A stretch of DNA of 64,000 nt. Origin: Clostridia bacterium (GTDB taxonomy: Bacteria > Bacillota > Clostridia > Oscillospirales > CAG-272). Below, in pieces: positions 16,480 through 24,887 of the stretch. Under the pieces are notes generated by a model that saw nothing but the letters and a program-made list of their open reading frames with translations, had not been told where the DNA came from and did no database searches. The position numbers and the translations under genes are program-made. Every line of letters starts with the position of its first letter. Position 1 is the stretch's first letter. The stretch covers positions 1 through 64,000 of the forward strand of contig JAFTXX010000001.1 of NCBI GenBank assembly GCA_017461475.1, written 5' to 3'.

Positions 16480-17967
16480 ATGAGAAGCAGCGGCGTTTTA
16501 CTTCATATATCATCATTGCCCTCACCCTACGGTATCGGTACCATGGGGCGCGAGGCGTACCGTTTTGTCGATTTTTTAAAGAGAAGCGGTCAAAGTTACT
16601 GGCAGATACTCCCCATTTGCCCCACAAGCTACGGCGACTCGCCGTATCAGTCCTTTTCGTCATTTGCGGGCAACCCGTATTTTATCGACCTCGACATGCT
16701 CTGCAAAGAGAGACTTCTCACAAAAGAGGAGATAAAAGCGGCGGAGCTTTCGGGCGGCGAAGAATATGTCGATTACGAGCGTCAGTATGAAAACCGTTTC
16801 CCGCTTTTGCGCAAGGCGTATGCGAGATTTGCGGAGAAGCTTACAAATAAGTTTATGAATTTCTGCCGCGCGGAATCTTATTGGCTGGATGACTACGCAC
16901 TCTTTATGGCGCTGAAAAACGAGAATAACGGTGCGCCGTTTGAAAATTGGGAAAAAGGAATTAAATTCCGCCGTAAAGAGGCGATCAAGCGCGCCGAGCG
17001 CCGTCTCGGACGCGAAATGGGATTTTATAAATTCCTGCAGTTTGAGTTTTCCGAGCAGTGGACGGCGCTCAGGGAATACGCAAATAAAAACGGCATAAAA
17101 ATCATCGGAGATCTGCCTATCTACGTTGCGCGAGACAGCGCCGATGTGTGGACAAATCCGCACGTGTTTATGCTTGACAAAAATTTTGCGCCGAAGCTGG
17201 TTGCGGGCTGTCCGCCCGACGCATTTTCCGAGGACGGTCAGCTTTGGGGCAATCCTGTGTACAATTGGAATTACCTAAGGAAAAGCAATTATGATTTTTG
17301 GTGCCGCCGTATCGAAAGGCAGATGAAGTTTTACGATGTTTTGCGTATTGACCATTTCCGCGGCTTTGAATCATTTTATACCATACCCGCCGAAAAGGAT
17401 ACCGCCCGCGGCGGCGAGTGGAAAAAGGGTCCCGGTATGTCACTTTTCAAAGCGATAAAAAAAGAGCTCGGCGAGCTTGATATCATCGCCGAGGACCTCG
17501 GATATATCACCCCCGAGGTTGCAAAGCTTTTGAAAGACAGCGGCTACCCCGGTATGAAAGTATTGCAGTTTGCATTTGACAGCCGCGAGGAGTCAAATTA
17601 TCTGCCGCATACCTATAAAAACAGAAACTCGGTAGTCTACGTCGGCACGCACGACAATGACACTGCCGAGGGCTGGATGAAGAGCGCGGCAAAAGAGGAT
17701 GTCGAGTACGCAAAGCGTTACCTGGGTCTTAATAAAAAGGAAGGCTACGCGTGGGGACTTATCCGCGGAGCCGCGGCGACAGTTTCCGACACCGCAATTT
17801 ACACCATGCAGGACTTGCTTTCCCTCGGAAACGAAGCGAGAATGAATACCCCCTCGGTTGCCTACGGCAACTGGCGCTGGCGCATGACAAAAATGCCGTC
17901 CGCGGCACTTGAAAAGCGACTGTATAAGCTCACGGAAGATTTTCACAGATTGCCTGCGGAAAAATAA
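16480..17967 (+). CDS. malQ: 4-alpha-glucanotransferase (amylomaltase, GH77)
   Basis: MalQ moves alpha-1,4-glucan segments between maltodextrins in the cytoplasm and releases glucose. The 495-residue length matches bacterial GH77. The N-terminus RSSGVLLHISSLPSPYGIG is typical. Predicted catalytic residues are the nucleophile D291 (LRIDHFRGF), acid/base E338 (IIAEDLG) and D392 (VGTHDNDT). It follows the MalG-type permease by 32 bases with a GAAAGGA site, so uptake and intracellular processing of maltodextrins are probably coupled. No glucan phosphorylase or glucosidase is adjacent. Confidence 0.96.
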   Translation: MRSSGVLLHISSLPSPYGIGTMGREAYRFVDFLKRSGQSYWQILPICPTSYGDSPYQSFSSFAGNPYFIDLDMLCKERLLTKEEIKAAELSGGEEYVDYERQYENRFPLLRKAYARFAEKLTNKFMNFCRAESYWLDDYALFMALKNENNGAPFENWEKGIKFRRKEAIKRAERRLGREMGFYKFLQFEFSEQWTALREYANKNGIKIIGDLPIYVARDSADVWTNPHVFMLDKNFAPKLVAGCPPDAFSEDGQLWGNPVYNWNYLRKSNYDFWCRRIERQMKFYDVLRIDHFRGFESFYTIPAEKDTARGGEWKKGPGMSLFKAIKKELGELDIIAEDLGYITPEVAKLLKDSGYPGMKVLQFAFDSREESNYLPHTYKNRNSVVYVGTHDNDTAEGWMKSAAKEDVEYAKRYLGLNKKEGYAWGLIRGAAATVSDTAIYTMQDLLSLGNEARMNTPSVAYGNWRWRMTKMPSAALEKRLYKLTEDFHRLPAEK

Positions 17968-17977
17968 TTATAATAAC

Positions 17978-18048
17978 GTAGGGGACGTCGTCCTCGACGT
18001 CCCGCATGAACTGCAGTTAAAAGGGACGTCGAGGACGTCGTCCCCTAC
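17978..18048. repeat. GTAGGGG inverted-repeat element, copy B
   Basis: Two exact 26-bp complementary arms (17978-18003 and 18023-18048) start GTAGGGGACGTCGTCC; the 19-base centre again holds GAACTGC. Each arm can fold alone (GGGACGTCG, TCCT, CGACGTCCC). It lies between the convergent malQ and rsmA genes and may work as a bidirectional terminator. It is related to copy A at 14611-14676 by ends and centre, not by arm sequence. Confidence 0.8.
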
Positions 18049-18070
18049 GAATTTAATGGAAACATGTTAC

Positions 18071-18922
18071 TTATATCAGTTTATCTGCCAGTGCCGCAAA
18101 ATCTGCGGTGGAGAGCTTTTCACCGCGGATGCGCTCGTCAAAGCCGAGTGAGGTAATAGCAGCGGTGAGTTCTTCTTTGGTTTTGTCCTTGAATCCCGTT
18201 TGTAAAGCGTTTACAAGCGTTTTTCTGCGCTGACCGAATGCCGCTTTGATAACGGCGAAAAATACCTTTTCGTCCTTGGGTAAAACAGGTTTTTCCTTGT
18301 ACAGGTCAATGCGTACCACAGCCGAGTTTACCTTCGGCGCGGGCATAAAGTTGCCTGCCGAGACGGTGAACAGTTTCTTCGGCGTGCCGTAGTAGTTGAG
18401 CGACGCGGTAATTGCGCCGTAGTCGGCGGTGCCGGGGGCAGCGGCAAGTCGGGATGCGACTTCCGCCTGCACCATTACGGTGATGGAGTCAAAAGCAATG
18501 CGGCTTTCAAGCAGGCGCATGAGAATAGGTGTAGTAATATAATAAGGAAGATTTGCGCAAACGCTTATCTTTTCGCCCGCCGCTTTTTCGGCAATGACCG
18601 CCGCAAGGTCAACTTCCATAATGTCCTGATTGATAACTTCAACGTTTCTGAACTCGCCGAGCGTGTATTTAAGCACGGGGATAAGCGTCTCGTCTATCTC
18701 AAATGCGATGACCTTTTTGTATCTTCTTGCAAGCTCTGCGGTAAGACAGCCGATACCGGGGCCAATCTCGATTATAACGCTGTCACGGTCGTCACAGCAG
18801 TTATCCGCGATATCCTCGGGTATGCTTTTGTTTATCAGAAAATTTTGCCCGAAACTCTTTTTCGTAGTTGTGCTGAAAGCGGAAAGAATTTCGCGCACGG
18901 TGCGTATATCACATAAATTCAT
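18071..18922 (-). CDS. rsmA: 16S rRNA (adenine1518-N6/adenine1519-N6)-dimethyltransferase RsmA (KsgA)
   Basis: RsmA dimethylates A1518 and A1519 at the 3' end of 16S rRNA, a late step in small-subunit assembly. The 283-residue product shows FGQNFLINKS, the SAM loop EIGPGIGCLTAELA and the catalytic NLPYYIT motif. The start at 18922 is chosen because AAGGAG lies 7 bases before it; the longer frame (to 19012) would run into the tRNA-Thr gene on the other strand. Kasugamycin resistance follows loss of this enzyme in known bacteria. Confidence 0.95.
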   Translation of the reverse strand: MNLCDIRTVREILSAFSTTTKKSFGQNFLINKSIPEDIADNCCDDRDSVIIEIGPGIGCLTAELARRYKKVIAFEIDETLIPVLKYTLGEFRNVEVINQDIMEVDLAAVIAEKAAGEKISVCANLPYYITTPILMRLLESRIAFDSITVMVQAEVASRLAAAPGTADYGAITASLNYYGTPKKLFTVSAGNFMPAPKVNSAVVRIDLYKEKPVLPKDEKVFFAVIKAAFGQRRKTLVNALQTGFKDKTKEELTAAITSLGFDERIRGEKLSTADFAALADKLI

Positions 18923-18931
18923 ATAAACTCC

Positions 18932-18961
18932 TTGACAAACTGCCATTTTGTGTAGTATAAT
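18932..18961 (+). promoter_or_regulatory. Sigma-A promoter of tRNA-Thr
   Basis: Perfect TTGACA (18932-18937), 18 bases and perfect TATAAT (18956-18961), 9 bases before the mature tRNA. It overlaps the short region upstream of the divergent rsmA gene. Confidence 0.85.
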
Positions 18962-18970
18962 ATTAGGCGC

Positions 18971-19046
18971 GCTGGTATGGCTCAGTTGGTAGAGCAGTTG
19001 ATTCGTAATCAACAGGCCGCCGGTTCAAGTCCGGCTACCAGCTCCA
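18971..19046 (+). tRNA. tRNA-Thr (anticodon CGU)
   Basis: A 76-base cloverleaf: acceptor GCTGGTA/TACCAGC, D stem GCTC/GAGC, anticodon stem GTTGA/TCAAC with loop TTCGTAA (anticodon CGT), T arm GCCGG-TTCAAGT-CCGGC, discriminator T and encoded CCA. It reads the Thr codon ACG. Confidence 0.97.
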
Positions 19047-19050
19047 GCTT

Positions 19051-19077
19051 AAAAACCTCGCTTCGGCGGGGTTTTTT
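19051..19077 (+). terminator. tRNA-Thr terminator
   Basis: An 11-bp stem with one G-T pair and a TTCG tetraloop (19062-19065) ends in a six-T run, 4 bases after the encoded CCA. Confidence 0.87.
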
Positions 19078-19152
19078 AAGTAAATTCAGTATAGCAGAAA
19101 AAAAGTCGGATTTCAAGTATTCGGCACACTTTGATAAAAATGAGGGACGACA

Positions 19153-19581
19153 ATGACTTTTTCAATGGGAGAATTTAAAAAGTTTTGTAAGGAAAACGGA
19201 CTTGCGCTTCGCGCGGGACTTTTCGGCGTGAGCAAAAACGATAGCGGCAAGTGCGACATGTGCGTTGACACCGCCGATACCCATTATGCCGTAAAGGTGT
19301 TTACCGTAGGAGAGGGCGCCGAGCGCGTTTACTTCAAGAGCGCAGGCGGATATGTCACCGTTAAGGGCACTTTCGGCGAAAAAGATTATCTCTGGGTAAA
19401 ACCCGACTTTGACGCGAAGGCAGAAAGCGGCAAAAAGAACGTAGGCGTACTTCTCCTCAGTGATGACATAGCGGCAACTGCGCTCGCAAAGAACAGCGCA
19501 ACCACCGTTACCGCGGGCGCGAAAGCGTTTGACTGCGTTGTACATACTCCTTCGTCTTTTGTAAAATTGCTTACCAAGTAA
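19153..19581 (+). CDS. Hypothetical protein upstream of radC
   Basis: A 142-residue soluble protein that I do not recognise. It has alternating beta-strand-like segments (HYAVKVFTVG, AERVYFKSAGGYVTVKG, NVGVLLLSDDIAATALAK), two Cys close together (KCDMC, about residues 35-38) and no signal or membrane helix. It lies 1 base before radC, so both are probably one transcript. The start is the first ATG of the frame, with GAGGGACG upstream; a second ATG 4 codons on is possible. Confidence 0.75.
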   Translation: MTFSMGEFKKFCKENGLALRAGLFGVSKNDSGKCDMCVDTADTHYAVKVFTVGEGAERVYFKSAGGYVTVKGTFGEKDYLWVKPDFDAKAESGKKNVGVLLLSDDIAATALAKNSATTVTAGAKAFDCVVHTPSSFVKLLTK

Positions 19582-19582
19582 A

Positions 19583-20281
19583 ATGGCGGAAAATCTTCAC
19601 GGCGGGCACCGTCAGCGTCTCAAAGACCGCTTTCTTGAAAACGGCGCGGACGGCTTTGAAAAGCATCAGCTCCTGGAGCTTTTGCTGTTCTTTGGCATAC
19701 CGCAAAAAGACACAAATCCTACTGCACATAAACTTTTGAAACGTTTCGGAACTCTCCGTGGCGTGCTTGAAGCGTCGACAGAGGAGCTTTGCGAAGTTGA
19801 GGGTATCAGCCGCCACACGGCGACGCTGATTAAACTTATCCCGGCAATATGGAAAGTCGCCGCGGGTGAAATAGACACATCTGCAAGGTACGACAGTCTC
19901 AACAAAATAGGCGAGCTTTTGGTAAAAAGATACGCGGGAATTACGGTTGAAACGGTATTTCTTGTTTTACTCGACGCAAATTGGCATATAATAGATATAG
20001 TCAACCTCGGCGAGGGATCGGTAAACAATGTCGGTCTCAATACTCGTGAGCTTATCGAGGTCACCATCCGCAAAAATGCAAAAATGGCATTGCTTGCGCA
20101 CAATCATCCAAACGGCAATCTCGTCCCGTCGACCGACGACCTGCTTACTACAGAGGAGCTTGCGAGAGTGTTCAAGTCGATTCATGTCGACTTCCTTGAG
20201 CATCTGCTCATAGCAGGTAACCGATTTGATCCGCTTCTTTCAAAAACAGAAGACGTGTTCTGGAAAGAAGGACGAAAATAA
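19583..20281 (+). CDS. radC: RadC family JAB-domain protein
   Basis: The 232-residue product has an N-terminal helix-hairpin-helix region (LRGVLEASTEELCEVEGIS) and a C-terminal JAB1/MPN metalloprotease-like domain with the full JAMM motif: H173, H175, P176, S183 and D186 in HNHPNGNLVPSTDD. RadC was once linked to DNA repair, but that role is doubtful and the true substrate is unknown. ATG starts 1 base after the preceding gene, so the two are coupled. Confidence 0.92.
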   Translation: MAENLHGGHRQRLKDRFLENGADGFEKHQLLELLLFFGIPQKDTNPTAHKLLKRFGTLRGVLEASTEELCEVEGISRHTATLIKLIPAIWKVAAGEIDTSARYDSLNKIGELLVKRYAGITVETVFLVLLDANWHIIDIVNLGEGSVNNVGLNTRELIEVTIRKNAKMALLAHNHPNGNLVPSTDDLLTTEELARVFKSIHVDFLEHLLIAGNRFDPLLSKTEDVFWKEGRK

Positions 20282-20300
20282 AAAACACCGTAATATTGTG

Positions 20301-20329
20301 TTGACAGTTTTAATTTATTGTGGTAAAAT
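20301..20329 (+). promoter_or_regulatory. Sigma-A promoter of tRNA-Gln, inside an 11-bp inverted repeat
   Basis: TTGACA (20301-20306), 17 bases and TAAAAT (20324-20329), 14 bases before the tRNA. The promoter is bracketed by ACCGTAATATT (20287-20297) and its exact complement AATATTACGGT (20327-20337). Confidence 0.82.
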
Positions 20330-20342
20330 ATTACGGTAACAT

Positions 20343-20418
20343 TGGGGTGTAGCCAAGTGGTAAGGCACCAGACTTTGACTCTGGCATTTCGCTGGTTCGA
20401 GCCCAGCCATCCCAGCCA
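20343..20418 (+). tRNA. tRNA-Gln (anticodon UUG)
   Basis: A 76-base cloverleaf: acceptor TGGGGTG/CATCCCA, D stem GCC/GGC, anticodon stem CCAGA/TCTGG with loop CTTTGAC (anticodon TTG), T arm GCTGG-TTCGAGC-CCAGC, and encoded CCA. Confidence 0.97.
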
Positions 20419-20419
20419 G

Positions 20420-20451
20420 AAAAAAGCACTTGCATTTGCAAGTGCTTTTTT
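20420..20451 (+). terminator. tRNA-Gln terminator
   Basis: AAAAAAGCACTTGCA pairs perfectly with TGCAAGTGCTTTTTT; the A and T ends give a good terminator for plus-strand transcription, right after the tRNA. Confidence 0.87.
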
Positions 20452-20456
20452 CAACT

Positions 20457-20620
20457 AAATCCGTCTTCGACGGAATAAATCCATCTGCGATGGATGAAAT
20501 CTGCTGCGCAGATGAAATCGCCTGCGTCGGTTGGGAGACGGATTTAATTTCATCTGAGCGTTAGCGAAGATTTCATCCAAAACTTGTTTTGGATTTCATC
20601 GTGAGCATGGCTCACGATTT
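20457..20620. repeat. Cluster of small hairpins with ATGAAATC linkers
   Basis: A chain of perfect mini-hairpins: CCGTC-TTC-GACGG (20461), CCATC-TGC-GATGG (20481), ATCTGC-TGC-GCAGAT (20499), ATCCAAAAC-TT-GTTTTGGAT (20575) and CGTGAGC-ATG-GCTCACG (20600). They are joined by linkers such as GAAATC and TTTCATC. AAATCCGTC at 20457 also pairs with GACGGATTT at 20537. The region lies between the tRNA-Gln terminator and the 3' end of spoIIP and has no ORF. Confidence 0.75.
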
Positions 20621-20657
20621 CATTTTTTAGAATAATTTAGGCTTAGTTATAGTTCTT

Positions 20658-21890
20658 TCACTCCCCCAATATCACCGCCGCTACGGCTTCGCCGAACGCT
20701 TTTGCGGCAACTTTTGCTTCGGTTAGGGTGTTGCCGCAACTGCCTATTTCTACGAGCAGTCCGTGTTTGGCATACTGCTGATTGTACGTCGCGCCGCGCA
20801 GATTCAACTGCCTTGCAATGCCGCTCGCATCTTTGAACAACTTCTGCTGCACAGCCTCGGCAAGCACGAGGTTGCTTTGCCAGTCGTACTCTGCGGCGCC
20901 TTTTTCATTTGAGCCTACTATCATCATCACTTGTGCGCAAGGGGTGTTTTTGTACAGTGTGACGGGCTTTAGCTTTGTCAAATCCGAACGTATCAGCGAA
21001 TCGCGATGTACATCGAAAATATACTGTATCGACGGATATTTTTCGAGGTAATACTGTATACTCTGGGCGGTGCGGTCGTATGCGTTTATGTACGACTCTT
21101 TATCGTGCATGACCTCGCATTGGATGGTGGGAATGCCGTTTTCGTTCAGTGTATCACAGACCACTTTGCCGACGGCGACGATATTTTTTGATACGTCCTC
21201 GCTTCGCGGGTAATTTATTTCATCATTATAATAGTCAACGCCTTCCTCGGCAAAGCTTTCCGTGCCGTGGGTGTGGACTATGAGTACGAGCGGCTCGTTT
21301 GTTATCGCCGCGGGCGCGATGCTTTCGGCTTTTTCGGCGATTTCATTCATGTCTATGGTGTATGATGTGTCATTTTTGAGTTTTGTTACGCTGTCTGTGC
21401 CCGAATTGACAGGGATAATGGGATATGCACCGCTCGGGATGCCCGATATGTCAATAGAATATAACTCGTCTATCAGTGCCTCGCGGAGTTTTTCTTCCTC
21501 AAGGATTTTGTTTGTTATGTCTTCAAGCGGTATATAGTTTATGCCGAGGAGCAACGGCGCGGTGTCTTCGCTCTCATCTTTTGCCGTGGTTTCGGCGGCG
21601 CCGAACGCAATGGCGGTTACATTTTCGCCGAATGTGTCCGCTCCTATTCCCATGAGCTCATTTCCTATGTAATTTGCAACGCCGACATCGGCTATCTCGC
21701 CCAGTTTTTGTACTGTGCAAAGACTAAGCGTGGAAAGAGCGGCAAGCAGGCATACTGCGCGCAGCAGCATACCTGCTGTTTGCCGCCTGCTTTTTTGGGG
21801 CGGCTCGGTGTGTCTTTCCGTCGGCGGGGGAAGGGCAGGCGGAAAATCCGTGAATACAGGTATATTTTTCTTTAATGTTTCTGTCTGCAT
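20658..21890 (-). CDS. spoIIP: Stage II sporulation protein P (SpoIIP), peptidoglycan hydrolase
   Basis: SpoIIP is the amidase/endopeptidase of the engulfment machine (with SpoIID and SpoIIM) that thins septal peptidoglycan in sporulating cells. The 410-residue product has a cytoplasmic Pro-rich N-terminus, one membrane helix (MLLRAVCLLAALSTLSLC) and the extracellular catalytic domain with HTHGTESF and IFDVHRDS. The start at 21890 is preferred (AAGGAG 7 bases upstream); an upstream in-frame ATG lacks a site. It lies 10 bases after gpr, the classical gpr-spoIIP order. Confidence 0.93.
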   Translation of the reverse strand: MQTETLKKNIPVFTDFPPALPPPTERHTEPPQKSRRQTAGMLLRAVCLLAALSTLSLCTVQKLGEIADVGVANYIGNELMGIGADTFGENVTAIAFGAAETTAKDESEDTAPLLLGINYIPLEDITNKILEEEKLREALIDELYSIDISGIPSGAYPIIPVNSGTDSVTKLKNDTSYTIDMNEIAEKAESIAPAAITNEPLVLIVHTHGTESFAEEGVDYYNDEINYPRSEDVSKNIVAVGKVVCDTLNENGIPTIQCEVMHDKESYINAYDRTAQSIQYYLEKYPSIQYIFDVHRDSLIRSDLTKLKPVTLYKNTPCAQVMMIVGSNEKGAAEYDWQSNLVLAEAVQQKLFKDASGIARQLNLRGATYNQQYAKHGLLVEIGSCGNTLTEAKVAAKAFGEAVAAVILGE

Positions 21891-21900
21891 GCCTTTCTCC

Positions 21901-22779
21901 TTAATATAAAAACAGTTCGTTGATAGCATCGGCTAAAAGCGCGGATACTCTGTCGCTTATCAGGTCGCTTTGTCTCGGCGATACGAAAAAACTTTCTCCC
22001 TCGTGAAGCACTTTTTCGAGCCCGTCGCCAATCTCGTCAAATCCCGCTTTGCTTAAAGCGTCGTAAACGAGCGTTGCCGAGTTTACCACCGTCGGAACTC
22101 CTATCGCAATGACGGGTATGCCGAGGGTGTCGCGGCTTATCTCACTTCGGCGGTTGCCTATGCCGCTGCCCGGAAAAATGCCGCTGTCGGATATTTGCAC
22201 CGTGGTGCCGAGTCTCGCGGTGGAACGCGCGGCAAGCGCGTCAATGGCTATGACGACGTCGGGAGATGAGCGGTCGCAGATGCCGCCTATCATTTCCGCG
22301 GTTTCAATGCCTGTTTGCCCGAGTACTCCCGGCGCTACGGCGCACAGCGGCACTTTGCAGAAAGTGTCGAAAAGCTTTTTGTCATGTTCGGCTATGTGCC
22401 GCGTTACGGTCAGTCGGTCAACGGTTTTTGGACCTATACTGTCGGCTGTTATCTCGCGGTTCCCGAGCCCGGCGACAAGCACGCACGACGGCTTTTTGCC
22501 AAGCGACGACTTTATGAGCGAGTCGATTTCGTTTGCGATAAGCGTGGCGAGTGCATCAAAGTTTTCACCGTCAATATTTGATATCATGTCGCTGAAAACC
22601 GTTACATAAGTGCCCCGTTTTTTCTTTGCTGCGGCTTCGCCTTCGTCGCCTTTTACGGTAAGTTTTGCCACTTTGAACCCGTTTTCTGTGCGCTCCGCGT
22701 AGTCGGTTGCGCTTTTGCCTTTATCGTGCAGCACTTCGGATTCGCAGGCGAGGTCTGTTTGAATTTTATAGTTTTTCAT
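21901..22779 (-). CDS. gpr: Germination protease (GPR)
   Basis: GPR is the aspartic-type protease made in the forespore as a zymogen that degrades small acid-soluble spore proteins at germination. The N-terminus MKNYKIQTDLACE holds the conserved TDLA-x-E near the autoprocessing site. Family segments PSCVLVAGLGNREITADSIG, APGVLGQTGIET and GIPVIAIGVPTVVNS are present. The start at 22779 (292 residues) matches the family N-terminus; an in-frame ATG 57 bases upstream is less likely. With spoIIP it shows that the organism can form endospores; transcription by a forespore sigma factor is expected but no clear site was found. Confidence 0.94.
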   Translation of the reverse strand: MKNYKIQTDLACESEVLHDKGKSATDYAERTENGFKVAKLTVKGDEGEAAAKKKRGTYVTVFSDMISNIDGENFDALATLIANEIDSLIKSSLGKKPSCVLVAGLGNREITADSIGPKTVDRLTVTRHIAEHDKKLFDTFCKVPLCAVAPGVLGQTGIETAEMIGGICDRSSPDVVIAIDALAARSTARLGTTVQISDSGIFPGSGIGNRRSEISRDTLGIPVIAIGVPTVVNSATLVYDALSKAGFDEIGDGLEKVLHEGESFFVSPRQSDLISDRVSALLADAINELFLY

Positions 22780-22968
22780 AGTACAAACTTCTTCCTTTTT
22801 TAAAGAAGTGTTTCCCACGTGCCTCCGTTTATGCACAGTATAGCAAACGAAGATACAAAAAAATAGGAAAAACTGTCGCGTGCACCTAAATTTAATCGTT
22901 ATTTGCTACAAAAAAGTCCAGCGTCTATTGTGCAAATTTTCCAATTATTAAAATTCACCGAAATTTCA

Positions 22969-22997
22969 TTGATAAACTCTTGATTTAATGATATAAT
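22969..22997 (+). promoter_or_regulatory. Sigma-A promoter of the peptide-binding lipoprotein gene
   Basis: TTGATA (22969-22974), 17 bases and TATAAT (22992-22997), 61 bases before the ATG at 23059. Confidence 0.75.
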
Positions 22998-23058
22998 ATT
23001 ATAAGTAATTTTATGCGAACTTTCGCATTTGGTACTACGAAAATCGGAGGATATTATA

Positions 23059-24867
23059 ATGAAAAGAGTATTGGCTCTCACGCTGTCTTTGATTATGGCG
23101 GTTCTTTGCCTTGCATCCTGCAACGGTTCTATTGAGATCACTGCTGAAGACAAAGGTGATATCTTTAATGCTTACATAACCGGCGATATGTATTCGTTCG
23201 ACCCCGGTAAGGACTTTACCGATGAGAACGCATCTAAGATGCTCGGCCTTGTTTATGAAGGACTGTTCCGTCTTGACGATAACGGCAAGCTTGAAAATGC
23301 ACTTGCAAAGAGCGTGAAGATTCTCGAGGATGATATCAAGGGTGAATACAAGATGCAGATCACTCTCAAAGAGACCAAGTGGTCTGACGGTAACTCTCTT
23401 ACCGCTGACGATTTTGTATATGCTTGGAAGAGAATCATGAAGAGTAATTATGAGAGCACCGCTTCGGCGCTTCTTTATGATGTAAAGAACGCGCGTGCCG
23501 TAAAGGCGGGCGATGTTTCGGTTGACGAGCTCGGCGTTTCCGCTCCCGGTACCTACTTGCTTGAAATTACCTTCGAGGGTAAGATCGACTACGACAACTT
23601 CAAGAAGAACCTTGCAAGCCTTGCACTTGTTCCTCTCCGTGAGACCGCTGTGTCTTCCGATACAGATAACTGGGCACGCAGACATGCTACCCTCGTTACC
23701 AACGGTCCTTTCGCTATCAAGTCCATCAACCGCGAAGAGGGAACTATGCGTATCGAGCGCAATGTTTATTACTACCGCGATACTGTTGAGGACAAACTTG
23801 ACCGTTATGTAACTCCTTACCGCATCAACGTAACCTTTATCAAGGACACCGAGGCTGATCTTAGCGACGGTCAGGAAGTATACCCCGATGCTATCGAAGC
23901 TATCTATGAGCAGTATGCGGCAGGCGAGATACAGTACATGGGCGATGTTCCGCTTTCAAAGAGAGCAGAGCTTGAGAAGAAGGCTCATGTTACCAACGCA
24001 AACTCCACTTATTCGTATATGTTCAACACAAACAATGAGCTCTTTGGCGACTACCGTGTCCGCGTAGCACTTTCCACTGCTATCGACCGTCAGGCTATTG
24101 CAGACGCTGTAGTTTACGCGGAGCCCGCTACCGGTCTTATTGCAAAGACTGTTTACAACGCTACAAGCGGTAAGTCTTTCCGCTCTGTTCAGGGCGATGT
24201 TCTCGCAGTTGCGGGTGACGTTGAAGGCGCAAAGGCACTTCTTAAAGAAACAGGCGTAAGCGGCGGCAGCTTCACTCTCAAGTACAGACAGAATGAAGTA
24301 GAACAGCTCATCGCTGAGTCTGTAGCTACCGTATGGGAAGACCTCGGATTTAACGTTACTCTCGTTCCTCTTACCGCAACGATTGAGCAGGCTGTTGTTA
24401 ACTCTTCTAAGGTAGACTACTACAGAGACTCTGTTCAGGACGCATATGAAGCAGGCGACTTCGATGTTATCGGCGTTGATGTATCCATGCTCTCTACTGA
24501 CGCGTTTGCGGCACTTGCGGTATATTCCACCGAACTTTCGGGCAGCGGCATTGACATGTCCGACCCGAACTATGCGTTTAAGACCCACGTTACCGGCTTT
24601 AGCGATGAAGGCTACAACGAGATCATTGACCGCGCATATGCAGAAAATGACGTTGCAAAGCGTTCCGACATTCTCGCAGAAGCAGAACGTTACCTCATGG
24701 AGAAGATGCCCGTAATGCCTATCATCTTCAACAAGAACTGCTACCTTGTTCAGGATCTCAAGGGCCTTGAAACAAGCTATCTCGGTTACGCGGACTTCAC
24801 CGGAGTAACATATCCCGATTATGTTTACGTTTCCGAGGAAGAACTCGCTGCTTCGACCGCAGAATAA
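23059..24867 (+). CDS. Oligopeptide ABC transporter substrate-binding lipoprotein (family 5)
   Basis: The 602-residue product is a family 5 solute-binding protein (OppA/DppA type). The lipoprotein signal ends LCLASCNGS; the family entry motif reads FDPGKDFTDENASKMLGLVYEGLFRLDDNG with LKETKWSDGNSLTADDFVYAWKR. It binds peptides or similar ligands outside the cell. The start at 23059 is set by GGAGG 9 bases upstream. It is monocistronic, with its own promoter and terminator; no Opp permease or ATPase lies nearby, so it either serves a transporter encoded elsewhere or acts as a sensor. Confidence 0.92.
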   Translation: MKRVLALTLSLIMAVLCLASCNGSIEITAEDKGDIFNAYITGDMYSFDPGKDFTDENASKMLGLVYEGLFRLDDNGKLENALAKSVKILEDDIKGEYKMQITLKETKWSDGNSLTADDFVYAWKRIMKSNYESTASALLYDVKNARAVKAGDVSVDELGVSAPGTYLLEITFEGKIDYDNFKKNLASLALVPLRETAVSSDTDNWARRHATLVTNGPFAIKSINREEGTMRIERNVYYYRDTVEDKLDRYVTPYRINVTFIKDTEADLSDGQEVYPDAIEAIYEQYAAGEIQYMGDVPLSKRAELEKKAHVTNANSTYSYMFNTNNELFGDYRVRVALSTAIDRQAIADAVVYAEPATGLIAKTVYNATSGKSFRSVQGDVLAVAGDVEGAKALLKETGVSGGSFTLKYRQNEVEQLIAESVATVWEDLGFNVTLVPLTATIEQAVVNSSKVDYYRDSVQDAYEAGDFDVIGVDVSMLSTDAFAALAVYSTELSGSGIDMSDPNYAFKTHVTGFSDEGYNEIIDRAYAENDVAKRSDILAEAERYLMEKMPVMPIIFNKNCYLVQDLKGLETSYLGYADFTGVTYPDYVYVSEEELAASTAE

Positions 24868-24887
24868 GGCGATATTTAAGTAAGTTT

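Noticed and set aside
18923..19012. Longer start for rsmA at 19012
   Set aside because: It would cross the tRNA-Thr gene. The start at 18922 has AAGGAG and the family N-terminus.
20457..20620. Possible CRISPR array because of the repeated short units
   Set aside because: Units are short hairpins with different stems, there are no 23-37 bp constant repeats with equal spacers, and no cas genes.
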